Assembly (NCBI GenBank): GCA_012728445.1
Contig: JAAYFA010000387.1
Span: forward strand, 1-7,290
Origin: Clostridiales bacterium
Lineage (GTDB): Bacteria; Bacillota; Clostridia; Oscillospirales; Acutalibacteraceae
Length of the DNA stretch: 7,290 nucleotides
Direction: 5' to 3'
Shown here: positions 6,124 to 7,290 of the stretch, in pieces
How the letters are laid out: the number at the start of each line of letters is the position of its first letter
Position numbering within the stretch: the stretch's first letter is position 1
Translations under genes and position numbers: made by a program
Notes under the pieces: model-generated
What the model was told of the DNA's origin: nothing
Seen by the model: only the letters and a program-made list of their open reading frames with translations
Databases searched by the model: none

Positions 6124-7263
6124 TTATGTATCTTTACGCAAAACGCTCAGATACTCCTCATAAGCAAAAGTACGGCTTCTTCGCGCTTCGCCGACTTGCT
6201 TGATGATCCCCAGTTCTTCAAGTTTTTTAACCGCATTTGAAACGGTGTTGTATGCCAGATTCAATTCCACTGCCGTTTTCTTAATATCGATGATCGGTGT
6301 GTTTTCCAAATAATTAAAAATCCGCAAAACCGATTTTGTTCTTGTTATGTTTTCTTGAATAATTTTTGTGTTCTTTTCGTGTAATTCGGTCAATCGATCA
6401 ATGCTTTCAATGGCATCTTGCGCAGACTCGAAAACTGCCTGTAAAAAGAATTTTACCCATTGTTCGAAGTCACCTTTTTCCCTCACCGCAGTCAGGCGGT
6501 CGTAGTACTCTATACGATTACGCTTTAAAAAACAGGAGATGTAAAGGGTTGGCAAGGACAATAAAGCGTTTTCCTTTAAAAAAAGATTGATCATCAATCT
6601 GCCGATGCGGCCGTTTCCATCTAAAAAGGGATGGATTGTTTCGAATTGATAATGAACCAACGCTATTTTTATCAGCGGGTCTGTTTGGTCAACGGCGTTG
6701 ATATATTTTTCAAGGTCGCTCATCGCCTGAGTCATATCTTCCGGATTTGGCGGGATATATCTTGCGGTTTTTATTGAGCTGCCCCGCGATCCCAGCCAGT
6801 TTTGACTTCTACGGAATTCACCCGGATATTTTTCGCCACCGCGGATATCCTGCATTAAAACGCCATGCGTTTCAAGCAAAAGTCTGTTGCAAAGCGGAAG
6901 CGTTTCCAACCTTTTCTTCGCAAAATCGGTTGCCTTGATATAGTTGATAACCTCTGCAACATTTTGATTGGTATTCTCCTCAAGATTTGGGGCCAAAATA
7001 TCATCCAGGGTTGCCTGCGTACCTTCGATTTGTGAAGAAAGCAACGCTTCCTTCCTGACGTACATGGAAACAAACAAGGGCACACTCGGTAACCTCGTCG
7101 AAATAGCGTTTAGCTTTGCAATCGCGCTTTTCGCCTTTGCAAGAAGGTTGCTGAAGGTCTCGTCAAAGCTGAGTTCCGGTTTCGGCGGCAATGGATTGGG
7201 AACAAATGATTTGTACATCAGCTCGCCGCATAGATTTTTTCTATATTCGCCCGCACGATTCAT
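6124..7263 (-). CDS. Fic-family protein with N-terminal inhibitory motif and C-terminal winged helix
   Basis: This 379-residue protein is of the widespread bacterial Fic class that transfers AMP from ATP to a protein hydroxyl group. The Fic_N region covers roughly residues 17-100. It holds SSQIEGT (76-82), which fits the inhibitory helix motif S/T-x-x-x-E-G/N with E80 as the blocking glutamate; this is the class II layout. The Fic core has the full motif HPFLDGNGRIGR (211-222) with catalytic H211. Residues about 310-375 form a winged helix-turn-helix (IKKTAVELNLAYNTVSNAVK, then LGIIKQV), so it may bind DNA, perhaps its own promoter. The ATG at 7263 is chosen because AAGGTGG (plus-strand 7273-7279) lies nine nt upstream, and MNRAGEYRKN...YKSFVPNPLPP matches the usual start of this family. 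Such proteins act in the cytosol. No antitoxin-sized partner is next to it. Its promoter is outside the window. Target protein unknown. Confidence 0.95.
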   Translation of the reverse strand: MNRAGEYRKNLCGELMYKSFVPNPLPPKPELSFDETFSNLLAKAKSAIAKLNAISTRLPSVPLFVSMYVRKEALLSSQIEGTQATLDDILAPNLEENTNQNVAEVINYIKATDFAKKRLETLPLCNRLLLETHGVLMQDIRGGEKYPGEFRRSQNWLGSRGSSIKTARYIPPNPEDMTQAMSDLEKYINAVDQTDPLIKIALVHYQFETIHPFLDGNGRIGRLMINLFLKENALLSLPTLYISCFLKRNRIEYYDRLTAVREKGDFEQWVKFFLQAVFESAQDAIESIDRLTELHEKNTKIIQENITRTKSVLRIFNYLENTPIIDIKKTAVELNLAYNTVSNAVKKLEELGIIKQVGEARRSRTFAYEEYLSVLRKDT

Positions 7264-7290
7264 CGCAATACACCACCTTTTTGAAATAAC

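Noticed and set aside
6098..6160. A possible separate promoter for the cyclophilin gene in the end of the Fic gene
   Set aside because: A TTGCGT-like -35 can be found, but the matching -10 (AACATT) is poor, so I did not list it.
6124..7263. A Fic/Phd-type toxin-antitoxin (Doc or FicT/FicA) system
   Set aside because: The inhibitory motif is built into the N-terminal part of the same protein, and no small antitoxin gene is next to it within the window.

Overview
The window looks like chromosome from a Clostridia-type member of the Bacillota, possibly a gut or anaerobic-digester lineage. The basis is consistent but indirect: strong Shine-Dalgarno sequences, sigma-A-type promoters, intrinsic terminators with T-tracts, a short-tailed lipoprotein signal, and a VanS-like histidine kinase end. 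Base composition is moderate by eye. No tRNA, rRNA, CRISPR array, insertion sequence or phage gene was seen.

Layout. (1) Positions 1-253, plus strand: the 3' end of a sensor histidine kinase whose last residues appear frame-disrupted. (2) Positions 254-467: a convergent gap with a strong terminator for the minus strand. (3) Positions 468-4335, minus strand: a compact three-gene operon, in transcription order a TIM-barrel glycoside hydrolase-like protein (GH101-like), a neutral-ceramidase-like zinc amidohydrolase, and a DegT/StrS-type PLP aminotransferase that overlaps the previous gene by 13 nt. (4) Positions 4336-4513: a divergent control region with two well-formed promoters, each with a 17-nt spacer, facing away from each other. 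(5) Positions 4514-5353, plus strand: a glycerophosphodiester phosphodiesterase (GDPD)-family enzyme, followed by a strong terminator. (6) Positions 5492-7263, minus strand: a Fic-domain AMP-transferase with a C-terminal winged helix, then 26 nt later a cyclophilin-type peptidyl-prolyl isomerase lipoprotein, probably cotranscribed.

The most interesting part is the divergent four-enzyme locus (2983/4335/4514/5353 and the DegT gene). None of the four proteins shows a secretion signal and no transporter is present, so they probably act in the cytosol. The set combines a glycosidase-like fold, an amide-bond hydrolase fold, an aminotransferase of the GEGG type (the type found in amino-cyclitol and aminobenzoate synthases), and a phosphodiesterase with altered motif residues. 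A reasonable but unproven idea is a pathway that takes apart or remodels an amide- and phosphate-containing glycoconjugate or lipid head group. The family names for the first two proteins should not be read as proven substrates.
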